Of a stretch of 64,000 bases of DNA, positions 1 to 12,862 are shown in pieces. The stretch's first letter is position 1. Each line of letters starts with the position of its first letter. This DNA is from Symsagittifera roscoffensis. Lineage: Eukaryota > Xenacoelomorpha > Acoela > Convolutidae. The position numbers and the translations under genes were made by a program. The notes below the pieces were generated by a model, which was given only the letters and a program-made list of their open reading frames with translations, searched no databases and had not been told where the DNA came from. The stretch covers positions 26,538,318 through 26,602,317 of the forward strand of contig NC_087068.1 in NCBI RefSeq assembly GCF_963678635.1, given 5' to 3'.

Positions 1-338
1 TAATAATTAAGGTGCAAATAATTCCAAAAAATCCTGCAAATAAAATTCTTGCTACACTTTTATTATTACTTGTGTGCGAATTGCACATGTGTTATATACA
101 TTCCTTTTAATAGTGAGAAAACAATTATAAAAAATTAAACATTGCGTATAATATAGTCAGTTTTTCTGAAAACATAGTAGGGCCATCATAGAAAGGCTAG
201 TAGTTCGTTTTCAAGATTGACAAAACTAAAAATATTATTTGATGAAATATCTTGTGGACAGTATTTTTCACTGTTAAGATAATTGTAATGCTTAATATCT
301 TTAAAGTAACCGCTGTAATCTGTGCGTAAATATCTGTT

Positions 339-966
339 TCAGTGATTTTTGTAAGTTTTAGTTGACTGTCTTTGCATTGTATCCGTTTTAGTGAGAAGTT
401 TTTGAAATTTTTGAGTTCTAATGTGATGTTGTATGTCTGATCTGGAGTAAATACCTAATGATTGTAGATCTATGTTGGGGTTGCGGGCTATTGCGCGTAC
501 GCTTTTTGGTGAAAATTTGTTCAATGGTGGCATCAATAGAGGGTATGGGGTAAGAAGATAATTTTTATCTTCGTTTGGGCTTAACTGCACTACGTTGTGG
601 CTATTTTCAGATCCACAGGGGACAGCTGTATCCCAAAAATATGTACGCCGTGATAGTGTATCTACATAGTATACTCTATTTTTGTAGAACATAGGGATTC
701 GTTTGTAACATCTTTTATCTTCAAAAACATAGAGTGGTCAAAGAAGTTTAGTCCATGTGTAATATCGAAGAAAATTTCCTTCATAATCGATGAAGTTTGA
801 TAAATTGCTTGATAATAGGTGTCCTGCATATGGTATTTTTTAATACTGCTAAAGTGAGCGATTGTAGTATTTTTGTTCGTTCAAAATCACATAAACGATG
901 GAGTGTTTCCAATTCGGTGGGTGACATTTCTTGAAAAACTATAGTTATTTTATAGTCTAGTTTCAT
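339..966 (-). pseudogene. Third ORF of the gypsy-like element (env-like position), broken
   Basis: Two minus-strand ORF pieces (966-781, then 692-339) form the tail of an ORF downstream of integrase, the place an envelope gene occupies in many Ty3/gypsy elements. The downstream piece has motifs such as YFWDTAVPCGSENSHNVVQ and ARNPNIDLQSLGIYS. I see no obvious transmembrane segment, so an envelope function is inferred from position only. Conservation is the best support: nearly the same peptide, with F for C in the first motif, is encoded on the plus strand at 36,226-36,280, and a counterpart of the upstream piece (ERTKILQSL) is recognisable at about 36.0 kb. Confidence 0.5.
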
Positions 967-3900
967 ATCAAGTTGTACATTGTTGTAGATTGCACCAAAA
1001 ACGTGTTTTTTTTATTAGTGAAAGTTCTTGAAGTCGCGTACTATTTTTGTCTTGTGGAAAAAATTTTCCGCCAGGATTTCCTATGCTTTTCTATAATGTT
1101 ACTGGGATGTAAGATTTTTCATCTTATTGGGTTTCATATGGGTGTGCTGGGTCAAAAATTAATTTCCTCTTTTCATGTCAAAGCCTTTTTTGTATTTTAC
1201 AAGAATTTCTGATTACTGTATCTTGAAAAATGGTTTGGGATATTCAAAAGCTACTTCTGCTTTAGGGTAAACTTGAAAACGTGTTTATTTAATTTCAATA
1301 CCTTCGATGTTTTTATATTTTTGTCCTTAATTTTTTCAAAAGAGATTGATTCAATGAAATGTTTTTGGTGGAATTTTATCATTTTTACGTGAATTTTAAC
1401 AACTTGAAACGTGGTGCTTGTGTCTTAGGAAACCAAACGATGGCTGCCCGTGTTAGAATAGTGGGATTGCAGTATACTTGATCATTTTTACAAGGTAAGC
1501 GTATTCCTTGATACAGTATAGTATCGTCTATTAAATTACGAGTTAGTTGCACCTTTGTGATTGAATTTTCTAATTAAAAACATTTTCTCTTGGTAGCTTT
1601 TGTTTTTTGTGCCAGCTTTACAATTTGATGGGTTTTTAATTCTGATATACGTTATCCAGTTTTAGCATATAAGTCATAAGTTAAACGTCCATATGCGCCG
1701 TGGTATGGATATTTATCGTCTAAATTAATCAGACCTTGGTGTCGTTCAAGTTCTGCTGGGTGAGCATGATGTGGATAGGCTGGAAAATTTACCAGTTTTT
1801 GATTTGTAACTTTACTTATTGTTATTTTTAATCGTTGTACTTGGTTGTTGCAATCTTCAAGATTAAGACGTAAAAGCTTATCAAATTCTACTATATTTCA
1901 AAATTTCTATTTCCAATTGAGACTTGTGAACAATGTACTTTCTTTTCTGAGAATTTTGCGGTAAATTATATCCTGTTAGAAGAGTAGCTCGTGCTTTTGA
2001 GTAAAGTGTTGCTATTATATTTGCTGATTCGGTGTCTAGTGGTTCGGATTCACACTGTGTTACTTGATTTTTTGCGTATTTATGTTTTCTTCACAATCAT
2101 AGTGTGTAACCAGGAGGTCTTGTGGTCCTGATCGAGGGAAAGGATTTTAATTGGATGTTGTTTCTGAAAGTACAAGAGGGGAAAAGGTTTGGAAAAAGAA
2201 AAGTTTTAAAACATACTTGTTTTTGATAATCCTGAAAAGGTATTATGGAATGTAATATAGCCAATGGTCTTTTTAAAATATCTATCGTACTTATAGATAA
2301 CATCTGTTGTAATAAGTGGAGGTTCAAAGATTGAGCTGTAATAATTGGTGGAGATAGTGGTAGTGGATGATGGACTAATTTATTTATTTTACTTTTTTTC
2401 AAATTTAAGGGTTGAGTTATGTTGAGTAAGGAATTAGATGTTATGTTCCTGTATATCTTTGTGGATGTCGTGTCTGTATTGTAATCGGTTTAGAGCCCCA
2501 TTATGTAGTCGATTACTATCTAGGTTTTGGCCAAAAATGGGAGGGGTGCTACAAATGTTTTCCAATCTAGTCGTAAAGATATTCTAGTACTTAGAAGCTC
2601 ACGATAACGATCATCTAAGTCATCAGGGAAATTTTAAGGAAATGTTGTTTTTGCTGTTCGACATGTTGCTGAAGATGTTGATGGGAGTGATAGAGTTTCT
2701 GGCAAGAATAACGAGGTTTTTGAGGAAATATTTATGTGTTTATTCACCAAAATGGGTTCACATTAGGAAAGTGCTTGTGTCATTCAATGTGAAAGATGTT
2801 GTGATGATGTTGGGGGGGGGGGGGGGGGGGGTTTAAAAGGATGATTTTCACGAATTGGTTCGTATTTTGGTGTTTAACGTAAATAGTTGGATGATGAAAC
2901 ATTTGGGGTACTTGGGATTGTGTTACCTGAAATATCCAAAGGGGTCGAGGATGGTGATGAAGGTATATTGAAAAGAGTTTTTGGTGTGGTAAGATTTCGA
3001 TTTCGTCGAGGGTAGATAATTTGTCTATCTATTGTAGATATTAAATTTTGATTTTGGCTTGGATATCTGGTTCTGTTAAGGTCTTGCTGAAGGGAAGGGT
3101 AGATGTTATATGTTTGTTTGTATTGTGGTTCACTTAAGGGTGCTTGACGAATAATTGGTATTAAAAGTTCGGTTAGTGGTGCGTGTCTTTCTTCAAACGT
3201 ATAGCGGTTGTCTATAAACGAGATGCATGTAGTTGATTGGGGTCAGCTTGTTTGACTAGAAATTGGTGTGGTCGGGGATTGATTGATCGACTAGAAGTAG
3301 TAGTTGGTGAGGATTTATTGGTAGGGTGTTGATTAGCAATTAATTAGAATATTTGTTTTGTTTATTTAAATCTATGTTTTTATAGTATTCTTCTATAAAA
3401 ATGATCAATAAAATTGATGCTAATGAAAAGGTAATTATTGATTTTTGTGCGTTTACAAATAGTTAAAATTAAGAAAATCAGGAAAGTGAGGAATTACAAA
3501 AAAAATGTGTCTTTTTTTGCAAAGAATACTTCATAGCATTTTTGAAGTTATCTAAGTTTTTTACCTGAGTAGGTGGTCAATGATTTTAAAAGATTGTGGT
3601 AGGTTTTTATGAGGAATTAGAAAACCTAAATATGCTACCAAAATTATGAAAAGAAGGATTGCTATATGAAAACATTGATAACAAAAACATTGTTGTGGGA
3701 GGTTTCACGTTTTTATGCTGAATGATCATGTCGAAGCTTGTCATTAGGCTATTTCAATATTTTCCTCTGGGGCAATGCGGAGTATAAGTTGAGACATTAA
3801 TGTTAGTTTTTGTGTTCAGTGATATGAAAGGATTGTAACTTTTATATGATGTTTATTAAGTTGTCAAATATAAGGGTTTTGCTTGTTTTTGACCTGGAGT

Positions 3901-4840
3901 TCTTTTAGTTATAGTTTGAGATCTACTTGAAGTTAGAAATGTGTCTACTAATGATAGTGGTGTTGAAAAGTGGTCATTTTTTGACAGTTCTGATTAGTTG
4001 ATTGTAAACCAGTTTAAGAGTGCTAATTGAAGATCCTTGGAAGTATGGATCCAAGTATGATAAACATATTTTACGTAATTAGGGGGGTTTCTGAAATTCT
4101 ACTTTCTTTAGTATTTTAGATTGTGAAATAAAAGCTCTTAAGTCTTTTTTTTTGTTGATTGCTCAGACGCAATGATTGGCGTTGTTGTGATTATTCTTTT
4201 GTGTCTGGTATTAAGATTTTTTCTCTAAATTACGATTAATTCTCTGTTTTTGAGTTAATTGTTTTTGGTATGGTCTCTTAAAATTTCTTTATTGATTTGT
4301 TGTTGTTTTTTTGGGTGATAATGATGAATGATCTGTTTTGTATTCGTTGTTTGTTATTTTCTGTCGTTTTTAAAACAGTTTTTAATCCTGTAAAGGAGCA
4401 TAATCGCGTTAATTCGCAAAGAGCGTATTCTTTTGGATAATATGGTACAAGATTATTTCGGTTTTGTAATATTTCTTTCTTTTTGTGGTCGTTAAGTTTA
4501 TATGTGACATCTGTGGGTTTTTTTATTCATTTGAAATGGTCATGGGGAAATTCCATTTTTTGGATTATAAAAATTGGAATTAAGACAAATGTTCCTAATT
4601 TTAGGTTCGATGCTGCTGTAAAACGTGAAATTATTTGAGGTTGAGTAATTTGTTTTTGTAATAATTCTTCAGCGATTTTTTGATAAGTTTCGTTATGGTT
4701 GTTATCTGGGTTTAAAAACTATTCTGTATGTGTTCCAAAGGCTAACTTTAAAATCTATGGTTGGTTAAAATGATCTCCGCTATGTGAATGGATTCGTAAA
4801 TTGTAAAACAAATTGAATCGTTAACAGGTTGACAGTAGCC
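967..4840. other. Degenerate interior of the retroelement, no intact gene
   Basis: This stretch holds only short ORFs riddled with stops. The minus-strand piece at 2402-2097 and proline/serine/threonine-rich minus-strand reading at about 3.3-2.9 kb may be remnants of the retroelement's third ORF or an inserted spacer, but no family signature is visible. A run of 20 G lies at 2812-2831. Nothing else can be supported. Confidence 0.4.
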
Positions 4841-5380
4841 TTATGCATTTTTTGAGGAGTTTGTTGTAAACGTTATTGGATTGCGTGGCTTTTGATTAAA
4901 AACTGTTTCAAATGATGATAATTCTAAAGCTGTTGTAGTTTGAGAAAAATAAGCTAATGGGAATAGCTTTACGTCTGTTGACCCATCGGTATATTTTTTT
5001 ATCATATACGTCGGTATATTTTTCATCAAGAACATCGGAGATATTCTTGTAGTGAACGATTCATGCCTTTTAGTCCATGGGACATGAGATGTTCGGTTTT
5101 TATATTTAATATTATATAGGTGACATAGTGTTGTGACTTCATTATTGATGAATTCAGTGCAATTTTCTGTGAGAAGGTTTTCTGGTAGTTCAAATTTTGC
5201 TATCCAGTGTTCGTAAAAAGTTGTGTATGCAAGCATTACAATAAGGTTCAGGGTTGAGGGCTAGATAATGAGTAAATGCATCAATCTTCGCAAAAATATA
5301 CGAGTTTACTTCAGAAGAGGGCAAAATAGGGCCTTTTGTGTCGAATGATTTTCTATGGTTGAAATATAGACTATGTCCTT
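4841..5380 (-). pseudogene. Ty3/gypsy-type integrase core, broken
   Basis: The minus strand first reads a segment ending in FAKIDAFTHYLALNP, which contains the first catalytic Asp of a retroviral-type DDE integrase. A frame change follows, then the 131-aa ORF 5236-4841 with TENCTEFINNEVTTLCHLYN, the second catalytic block. In this block the usual Asp of T-D-N-G is Glu (TEN), which should be inactivating. The C-terminal part (ADVKLFPLAY-like, then VFNQKPRNPI) is the conserved post-core region of gypsy integrases. The third catalytic Glu region is garbled. The piece lies downstream of RNase H on the same strand, as expected. Confidence 0.75.
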
Positions 5381-6380
5381 TAAAGTCTTGTTTTTCTGCT
5401 TATTATTTTTGGTGTGGAAATGGCTGATTTAATTATTAAATTGTTAAAATTTGAAATCGTTGCATAATAATTTTATTCAAATCGGTGCATATGGAAAGTA
5501 AAACTTTTGAGTGAACGTTGATTATATCTTTTCTGAGCCTGCATGTCTTTTTGTATATAAAGAATATGAAATGTGGAATGCGATTAAAAATAAACTTAAT
5601 GGTAGACAAATTACTTTTTTTCAGGAGTATGGTATTATAAAAGATCAATGTTTTTGTTAATCGCTTTCTTGTTAAATTTTCGGAAAAATCGAAGTAATGT
5701 TTTATTTCCTAGTATTGTGATGTCAGCTTTTATTCGCTTGGTTTTATATTTGTGCCAAGATTTAAGTTGTCTAAAGACCGCTCGAGATTTTGTTATTTTT
5801 GTAAGAAATCGAGTGTCATGGTTTCTGTGTTTGGAAGGAAAAAAAATTTGAACGCCAAATTTTGATGGAGGTGTATTATCTAGGGGGTCTTAAAAGTTAA
5901 AAATTCTTTTAATTGTGTATTTTTGATTCAAATCAGGAGGGCCTGTGGTAAATTTATAGTGTCCGTTATATTTCCTTTTCTATTAGAGAGAAAAAAACTT
6001 TATGTGTAATTTTATTTCAGGTGTTTTTGTTGTGTATTCTTTTTTATCCGGGATGAATACGGTTTGATTTGAATGTATTTATTCCTAACAAATATATTTC
6101 ATAATGGTTGATATGACAATCAAGATGAAATGGAAAATTTTCTAACGCGTTTGTTTGTGTAATGTCCGGATCGGTTTTTACTGCGTACTTGCATTATAGT
6201 CGTGGAGATGTTTTTTCTTTAGCAAGGAAAAATTTTATATTCTGTGGTATTTCTACGGTTGTTGTCCGTGTTAATAATTCAGTTGGTGTATTTCTACTAA
6301 GTGTATCTGGTAGCGCAAAGTTTTTTGCTGCTCTCCAAACTATTTAAACGTTAGGAAATTTTATGGAAAGAAGTTGAAAT

Positions 6381-7060
6381 CTATAAACTTAAAGGTTTGT
6401 GTTTAATTTTTGAGTAAATAGAAATTTTGTTGGTATATGATCTGTGAATAGAACTGTTAGGGGGTTTTGATCCAAGAAATAAAATTTCAAATTCTGTGAG
6501 TGTATATATTATGACTGTACATTCTCCCATGAGAATAGAGAGTCTAAGTTCCATTTGTGTAAATTGTCTTGACTCTAAGGTTCTTTTTGTTTGTACATTT
6601 ATATGATTGTTAAATTCTGCGCCAATTCCAAAGTTTGAGGTGTCGCACATACTTTAGAATGATTGATCTGGTTCTGGGATTGTGTTTGAAAAATGTTCGA
6701 TGAGATGATTTTAGTTTTGTCGAAACATGTTTGATATTCTACTGTCCATTCAAAATTATTTTGTTGTCGAAGAAAATTATACAACGGTTTTAAGTACAAT
6801 TGCATTTTATAAACACATTTACTCAAAAAAATTAACATTCCAAGGAGTTCTTGGATTTTTTTTAAAGAATGTGATTAAAGTTTCAATATTGCATCTATTC
6901 ATGATTTTAAAAGAATCATTGTATTTCCTTTGATGATGTGTCCAAGGAACTTAACACGATTGAGGAAAAAAATGTGATTCATCTGGGGCTGCTTTCATGT
7001 TTTCTCTTAACAAAATTTGGGTCTGGAGGATCTGGATAAGTTTCATTTGTTAACTTGACT
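6381..7060 (-). pseudogene. Reverse transcriptase C-terminal end and RNase H of the gypsy-like element, broken
   Basis: From 7.05 kb downwards the minus strand reads a region ending in a VKFLGHII-like block, typical just after the RT palm. It continues with FLSKCVYKMQLYLKPLYNFLR and FEWTVEYQTCFDKTK (the RT connection region), then in ORF 6650-6381 with CDTSNFGIGAEF and FTQMELRLSILMGECTVIIYTLTE (RNase H, with the first Asp and the following Glu). Several frame changes separate the pieces. The polymerase motifs including YxDD are absent, consistent with an internal deletion between the gag-like part and this segment. Confidence 0.75.
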
Positions 7061-7125
7061 CGATATATTTGTCTTTGGTGTTTTGGTGAACTAATTCTGA
7101 AGTTTTGACTTCGTGAGTTTGAACG

Positions 7126-8041
7126 TTAAGTATTTTTTCTGTGTGGTGACTGAGAATAGTTTCTTTGACTGTTCGGATAGCTATTGTTTCTATTCTTAGA
7201 ATTATCACGATATCTAATTTTTGTTTCAATATGGTCTATTGTTGGAGTACTTTCGTGATTTTTTATTAGAACAGTTTCGGTTTCTATTGTTTGAATTATT
7301 TCAATTTCGATTATATGATAAGTTTCTTGAATGTTTGTTAGTATAGTATCTGTTTTGGGTTTGAACAAGAACGACTTCTATTCTAATTTGGTTAATTACC
7401 TCTGTTTGAGTTTGATCTTAAGTAACTGTTTCTATACTGATTATTCTGACTATTCGAACTGCTATCTCTACTTTGTGAGTAATTTTGTGAATTTCTTCTG
7501 TCCGGTGATCCTCCACGAAAATTATTTCGAAATAAGATCAAGTAGTTTTCGTAAGGTGATATTAATTTGAAAACTTTTGTTGGATAGACTTTGATCTTTT
7601 TTCATGTACTGGTAAAAAGATTTTTTTGGCTTTCTTAGCTTTTTGGTCTATTCGGGTTATCTTGTTGTTTTTGTCAGCATTCAGCAATGCCATCCCATAT
7701 CTACATCAAAATTTGCACCATTTTTTAAAATGATTGTTTACCTTTGAAACTTGGGTTCTTTTCGTAAATGTTGAATATTTGAGTGATCTTTTCTGCTAAT
7801 TCGTTTTAAGAGTCTTGGATATTATTAATTTGTGAAATTGTTGTTTGAATGTTGTTACATATTGAAGTTTTAATTTTTCTGTTTCTTCTAGTTTCATTGT
7901 GATTTGAACTTGTTCGAGTTTTTCTACTAGTTTTCGAAAATCTATATCGGGTTCTTGAACTGATGATGGGTGTAATGCTCTCTTTTTTCGCAACTTTGCG
8001 TAATTCTGGCGTAGTGGTGTCATCATCAGAATTTCAGTCAC
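7126..8041 (-). pseudogene. gag-like remnants of the gypsy-like element
   Basis: Two minus-strand ORFs, 8041-7796 and 7368-7126, precede the RT remnant. The first has a charged coiled-coil-like stretch (DFRKLVEKLEQVQITMKLEE). The second ends in an Arg/Ser/Asn-rich tail (YSQSPHRKN) like the basic end of many Gag proteins. No CCHC zinc knuckle is visible. The call rests mainly on position upstream of the RT and on composition. Confidence 0.35.
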
Positions 8042-8199
8042 CTTTGTACTTTTGCATTCTTGTGTGTTTGGAGAATACGCTTTTCATTCTATCTCAATTT
8101 CAATCTGAGTTTCAGTGTTTGGACAATAAGAGTTTCAATTCTTACTGCAAGTTGTTTTTTTGTTTCATTTGGGAGTCTTCCGATTTCGTTGCATGAGAC

Positions 8200-11100
8200 T
8201 CTTTGATGTTGTTTGTTCCTTTTGTAGTCAAACATTTTTGTTTTGTGAGATGATATGTGAGATGATATGGATGATCAACCTATAAGGTACGGATTCATTG
8301 TCATTTGAAGTGATTCTGCTGCATTTGGTATTTGTGACAAATTTGTAAGTTAGATTTTTGTATTTTCATGTTGTTGCAGTTAATTTGGTAATGGAGTTTC
8401 ATTTTGCATTTGACTTGATTGGTAACTTTGGGTATGTGTAGGGTTTTTTTTGTATTTTTATCTTAGATGATGCCAAATTTTCTCTTTGAGGTAAAAATTG
8501 TCTTATTTATCGTGTTTGATTTGAGTGCATGTAGAGTTCAAAAGTATCTGGTTGCTAAATTTTATCTGGTTGATCAAAATTTTTTCAGTTGTCTTTTCGT
8601 GGGTTATTTTTATATTGTTGTTGATTTTGATTGAAGTAATTTTCATCTTCGGAATAGTGTTGTTGACTTCTTGTGAATTGTTTGTTTGTTGGGTTTTTGT
8701 TTTATTGGAGAAATGGATAATTTTTACTACTGTTGTATTTTTTGTTTTCCATTAAAGAATACTGATTGCGAAGCTGATTAATTGTATTTTTGTTCTTGTG
8801 ATTGACTTTGATTATGCGTTGTGTAAAAGGGTTTTGCTGATTGCTGATGGTTTAATAACGTTTTTAATTTGTGAAAAAATCATAATAGTGATTTGCAAAA
8901 CTATTTCTATCTGTATGTTTTTGTTTGTTTGATTGTCGTGTTTTTTTTATTTGTCTAAATGTTTGATCATCCTTTGGTCATTTTTGTGGAATAATGAATG
9001 GTTTTTACTGTTGATTGAATTTTTGCTTCTGCAAATGGAGTATTTTTATCATATGGTGTTGTAAGTGTTGAGTAAATAGGAAAAACACTGTGTTATGTTG
9101 TTGTAGACATTGTGTTTACAGTGCTTGTAAGGGCTTTTTGTGTTTACAAAAGTTGTTTTTAACTATTGTTTCCTGTTCTATTATTAAATAAAGTGTTAAA
9201 ACTTAAGGGTGTTGCGTCAATTGTGAGTGGAGTTATTCTTAAATAACCTTTGTGTACAGTAACAGTAGCGATTGCCGCACGTTAAATATCAGTGGTGATA
9301 ATGATAAATAACAGCTGAGACCATTCAGAGTACCAAAAATAATCCTTCGGGTCTGCTAATATAGTTTCATTGTCTGAAATTTGCGGTCGGAAATTTTTTC
9401 TTCATGTTGAAATGAAATCTGAATTATGGTCAAAGTAATCTATTAGGAACCATGCTAGGTTTCGTTGTATATCATGTTTTTCTTTTTCATTATTTCCTTT
9501 CTTACAGTTACATGTCGAGATAATTGAGTTGGCGATTAATTTCGCGCTATTTTTGGTTCTAATATTGGTAAAAAACTATAAATAACAGAAAAAAAGTCGT
9601 TTGTAAATGTCGAATTTGCTCTCTATGAATTTTGATGTTGGATATTTTTGATATATCCTGTAAAAACTTTTGAGAGGTCTAGATATATGTCGTCTGTTTG
9701 TATTTGATGTAGTGTTTGATCTGTTCGTGATGGCAAAATCTCAATAGTGAATATTCCATAATATGAAGTGATATTACAGATGCCTTTTAGATAGTGATCA
9801 AGCGTTTGTGTTCAATTGTTTATTACAAAATTGTACTTGCCCTCCACCGAGATCACTTTGTGGATGTTTGACAAAGGGACTCCTAGAATCATTGTGGAAA
9901 TTTTTGCCGTATTGGATCATTTGAGTTTCATTACTTTCAATGTGTAACTTTCAATGTGCCTTATTGGTTGGTTTCAATTATAGAGTTTACAAAGATATGA
10001 CTTTTTTTATTCTGCGTTTTCCTTTTGTTGATGATGGTGATGTTGATTTTGATTCAGAAAAGTATTTTTGATCGTTTATTGGGTTATTTTTCTTTTCTCT
10101 ATTGGGTATTTTAGGTTCTGAAGTTCTTATATTGTAGTAGTATCTGATTCCGAATTTGTGTTTATTGTCATTATTGTATTTTTTCTTGTTTGTCTTTTCG
10201 ATCTGTTAAATCCTATTGTTTGTCTATATGTTGTAACTACAAAATCGTATTTTTCGTCTTTAATTAAACATTTCTGTAGTGTTATTGTTATCATATTGCA
10301 TAAATTATTTTGACATAAGTTTCAAGATGATGGTTGCAAAATCCAGGGGTTAGAGTTTTTATTTCTTAAAGTGATAGTTTTTATGTTTTTGTGCGTTATC
10401 CTAATCTTGGGACAAACGTTTTTGAGGTTGACGGGTTGGAGAGAGGGCATAAAATTTCGTTAGATTGATGGATTACTTTCCTGGTTGCTAAGATTTATTT
10501 TAAGAAAACTTACTTGATCTTACCTAGGGTTTTGATTTTGTGATCGAGGGTTGGAGAACAGTGAATCAATCCGCAAGGTTCAGCTATAATTAGATAAGTA
10601 GATCGTTAGATACTATAGTAAAACTTACAAATACTTATGGTGTGTTTTTGTCTGGGTCAGCTCAGAGGAGGGGCTCACGTGAAGGATGAGTAACCGAAGC
10701 TCTCCACTGTTTATCATAAATATAATGGTTATTTTCTCAAAAATTTCTATCGGTCTTAGATCTTTTGATAAGGGCTGGAGAGTGAATTGACGTCTGAGGT
10801 CGTTAGACATTTTTGACTATGAGGTGGGAGAAAAAATTTCTACTGATTGGTCCAACGGAAGCCTTGATGATCGAGTAAATTAGATGAAAAAACCTTTATT
10901 TTAATTGAAGATCCAAAAAAACCTTAATGATTTTGATGTACGGGAAAAGTAGCCAATCAGAAATCAAGGATAGACCTTGATAATTTTAAGGATAAAACTT
11001 AAATGAAACAAAAAATGAAAGATTTTCAAAAAGTTTAATTTAAGATTTATGATTTTATTTGATTTTAAATTTGAATCAGATCAGTTGTTTTATATGATGA

Positions 11101-12079
11101 AACAAGGATGACGAAATGAAAAATGAATGTTTGTTAAGCAAAATTGAGTGTTAGACAAGTACTATTTTTAATTTTACTACTTACTAATTTTTGTATGTTT
11201 TATTCAAAAAATATTAATTTTACAAAAGTTTTCAACTTTACTGCAGATTTGATGAAAGGAACGACTTGTGTATCTTTTTTATCATCCGTTAATTTTGTTA
11301 TATAGTTTATTTATAAAGCATCAAGATTTTCAAGGCTTGAAAAACAGATTTATTACTCCAAGTCAATTTATTTTCATTTCAGAAAATAGAGGATTCTTAA
11401 GACATATACTCTTTGCGGTTTGCGTCATACCACGATGTATTAACTTGGTCTGTTGTTCAGTTTTGACCTGGTAATTTTCGTATTGTTTGAAATTTCGGAG
11501 TAGACTTAATGAGAGGTAGAGCCATTTCTATCAAATTTCCTATGCTATCTAACAATTTGCAATTTTTTTCTAATTCTAATTTGCTAAATCTAAGTTGGTT
11601 AGTAGGTCTGTTCGAGATTTTTGGTCGCACCAGATGAATTTAAGTCTGGGGTGGCTCACTCATAGAGTATTTTCAGATAAGGTACACCGTCTGTTCGTCA
11701 CGCTTTCTTATTTTCGGCAGGATATATTCGCGTAGTTTCTTAGTCTAATACCTATCTTACTCTTACTCTTATATCTCTTAGTCTCAATAAATCTAGTGTA
11801 TACTGGTATTCGCGGGTTAGGTTTCTGGAACTTAGTACAAAGGAAAACAACTGTCTTCTTTGATTTCTTCAAAGTGTTCTGGAGCTGAAACTACAAGTAG
11901 TTTCAGCGCTACAAAAATTGTCAGTGTTAGTTATGGATCACGTTTGTTAAGTGAGAAATACCTTAAAACGATATTTTATCAAGAGTATAATTGGTTTTTA
12001 AATACTAGTTTGAAACTGGTTCCAGTACCTTATTTTCAAAGTTTGAACCAAAAACTGAGAATTTAAACTCTTTTTTCTC
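8200..12079. other. Gene-free old repeat DNA left of the Maverick
   Basis: Only short ORFs with T-rich, low-complexity composition occur here, for example the Phe/Val/Leu-rich 76-aa plus-strand reading at 8525-8755. No family signature, RNA gene or structured repeat could be supported. The stretch ends at the target-site duplication of the Maverick. Confidence 0.5.
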
Positions 12080-12085
12080 AATCTG
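12080..12085. repeat. Target-site duplication, left copy (AATCTG)
   Basis: The 6 bp AATCTG directly abut the left inverted repeat, which starts AGTAGTATAG. The same 6 bp follow the right inverted repeat at 31,088-31,093. Six-bp duplications are the known signature of Maverick/Polinton integration. Confidence 0.93.
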
Positions 12086-12420
12086 AGTAGTATAGATATA
12101 CGACACTGGGATCGGAGGGGGGGGGGGAGGGGGGGGGGTGATCCCTACAGGGATCATTGGGTATAGATTATACCTAATGATCCCTATGTAAATATTTTTA
12201 CCTAATGATCCCTATGTAAATATTTATACCTAATGATCCCAATGTATAATATTTATACCTAATGATCCCTATGTATAATTTTTATAGCTAATGATCCCTA
12301 TGTATAATTTTTGTACCTAATGATCCCTATGTATAACTTTTATAGCTAATGATCCCTATGTATAATTTTTATAGCTAATGATCCCTATGTATAATTTTTA
12401 TAGCTAATGATCCCCATGTG
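12086..12420 (+). repeat. Left terminal inverted repeat with internal 28-29-bp tandem repeats
   Basis: The end sequence AGTAGTATAGATATACGACACTGGGATC is followed by two G-runs (12,117-12,127 and 12,129-12,138), a short palindrome TGATCCCTACAGGGATCA, and about nine copies of a 28-29-bp unit of the type AATGATCCCTATGTAAATAT. The right end shows the same order in reverse complement, but with different unit number and variants, so the arms match over the outer 90 bp or so and then as a repeat array. Confidence 0.93.
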
Positions 12421-12862
12421 AAAGTTGTGTTGGTTAAAACAAAATCGTTCTGGCGATATATTATTTCTTTCCGCCACCTATAGCTCGGCAAGCAACATTG
12501 TATTCCAATTGAACTAAAACTATTCAATGCGTTTTGCTGTTGAAGGTCTTTGCGAATTGGTTCTTTCAATGTTTCTACAAAATCTATGGTCTTGGTGAAA
12601 ATAGATATGAAATGAAATGGTTGAATTATACTTACAATCTTCTAAAACAAGTGTCGGTTAAATGCACCAAAAACAGTTTGGGGTCAGTTCCAATATGAAA
12701 ACTCTCAAAACCACTCCAGATAAAATAGTAACACAAAACCAAAAGTGGATTTAAAGTAGCCCGCCATTACCTAACAGTGAACAAACGTGGAAAGTAAGCA
12801 TAATATAGTACACTAATTTACAACTTTAAGTTTTGCATTCAACTTGAATCAAACACATAGCC
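12421..12862. other. Spacer between left TIR and polymerase gene
   Basis: No gene is supported here. A 64-aa minus-strand reading (12,569-12,375) runs into the terminal repeats and has no recognisable features. The stretch probably contains the 3' untranslated end of the polymerase transcript. Confidence 0.5.

Larger units (their letters stand above)
339..8041 (-). mobile_element. Degenerate Ty3/gypsy-like LTR retrotransposon
   Basis: Read on the minus strand, fragments appear in the usual order of a Ty3/gypsy element: gag-like pieces (8.0-7.1 kb), the end of reverse transcriptase with RNase H (7.06-6.38 kb), integrase (5.38-4.84 kb), and a further ORF downstream of integrase (0.97-0.34 kb). 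All are broken by stops and frameshifts. The catalytic half of the reverse transcriptase appears deleted, because gag-like sequence is followed almost directly by the RT thumb/connection region. I saw no convincing LTRs, primer-binding site or polypurine tract, so the ends are only those of the recognisable coding remains. A second copy lies in the opposite orientation right of the Maverick (35.4-36.6 kb). Confidence 0.75.

Noticed and set aside
8525-8755. Hydrophobic 76-aa ORF that could be read as a membrane protein
   Set aside because: The sequence is T-rich low-complexity DNA; Phe/Leu/Val-rich readings are expected by chance.
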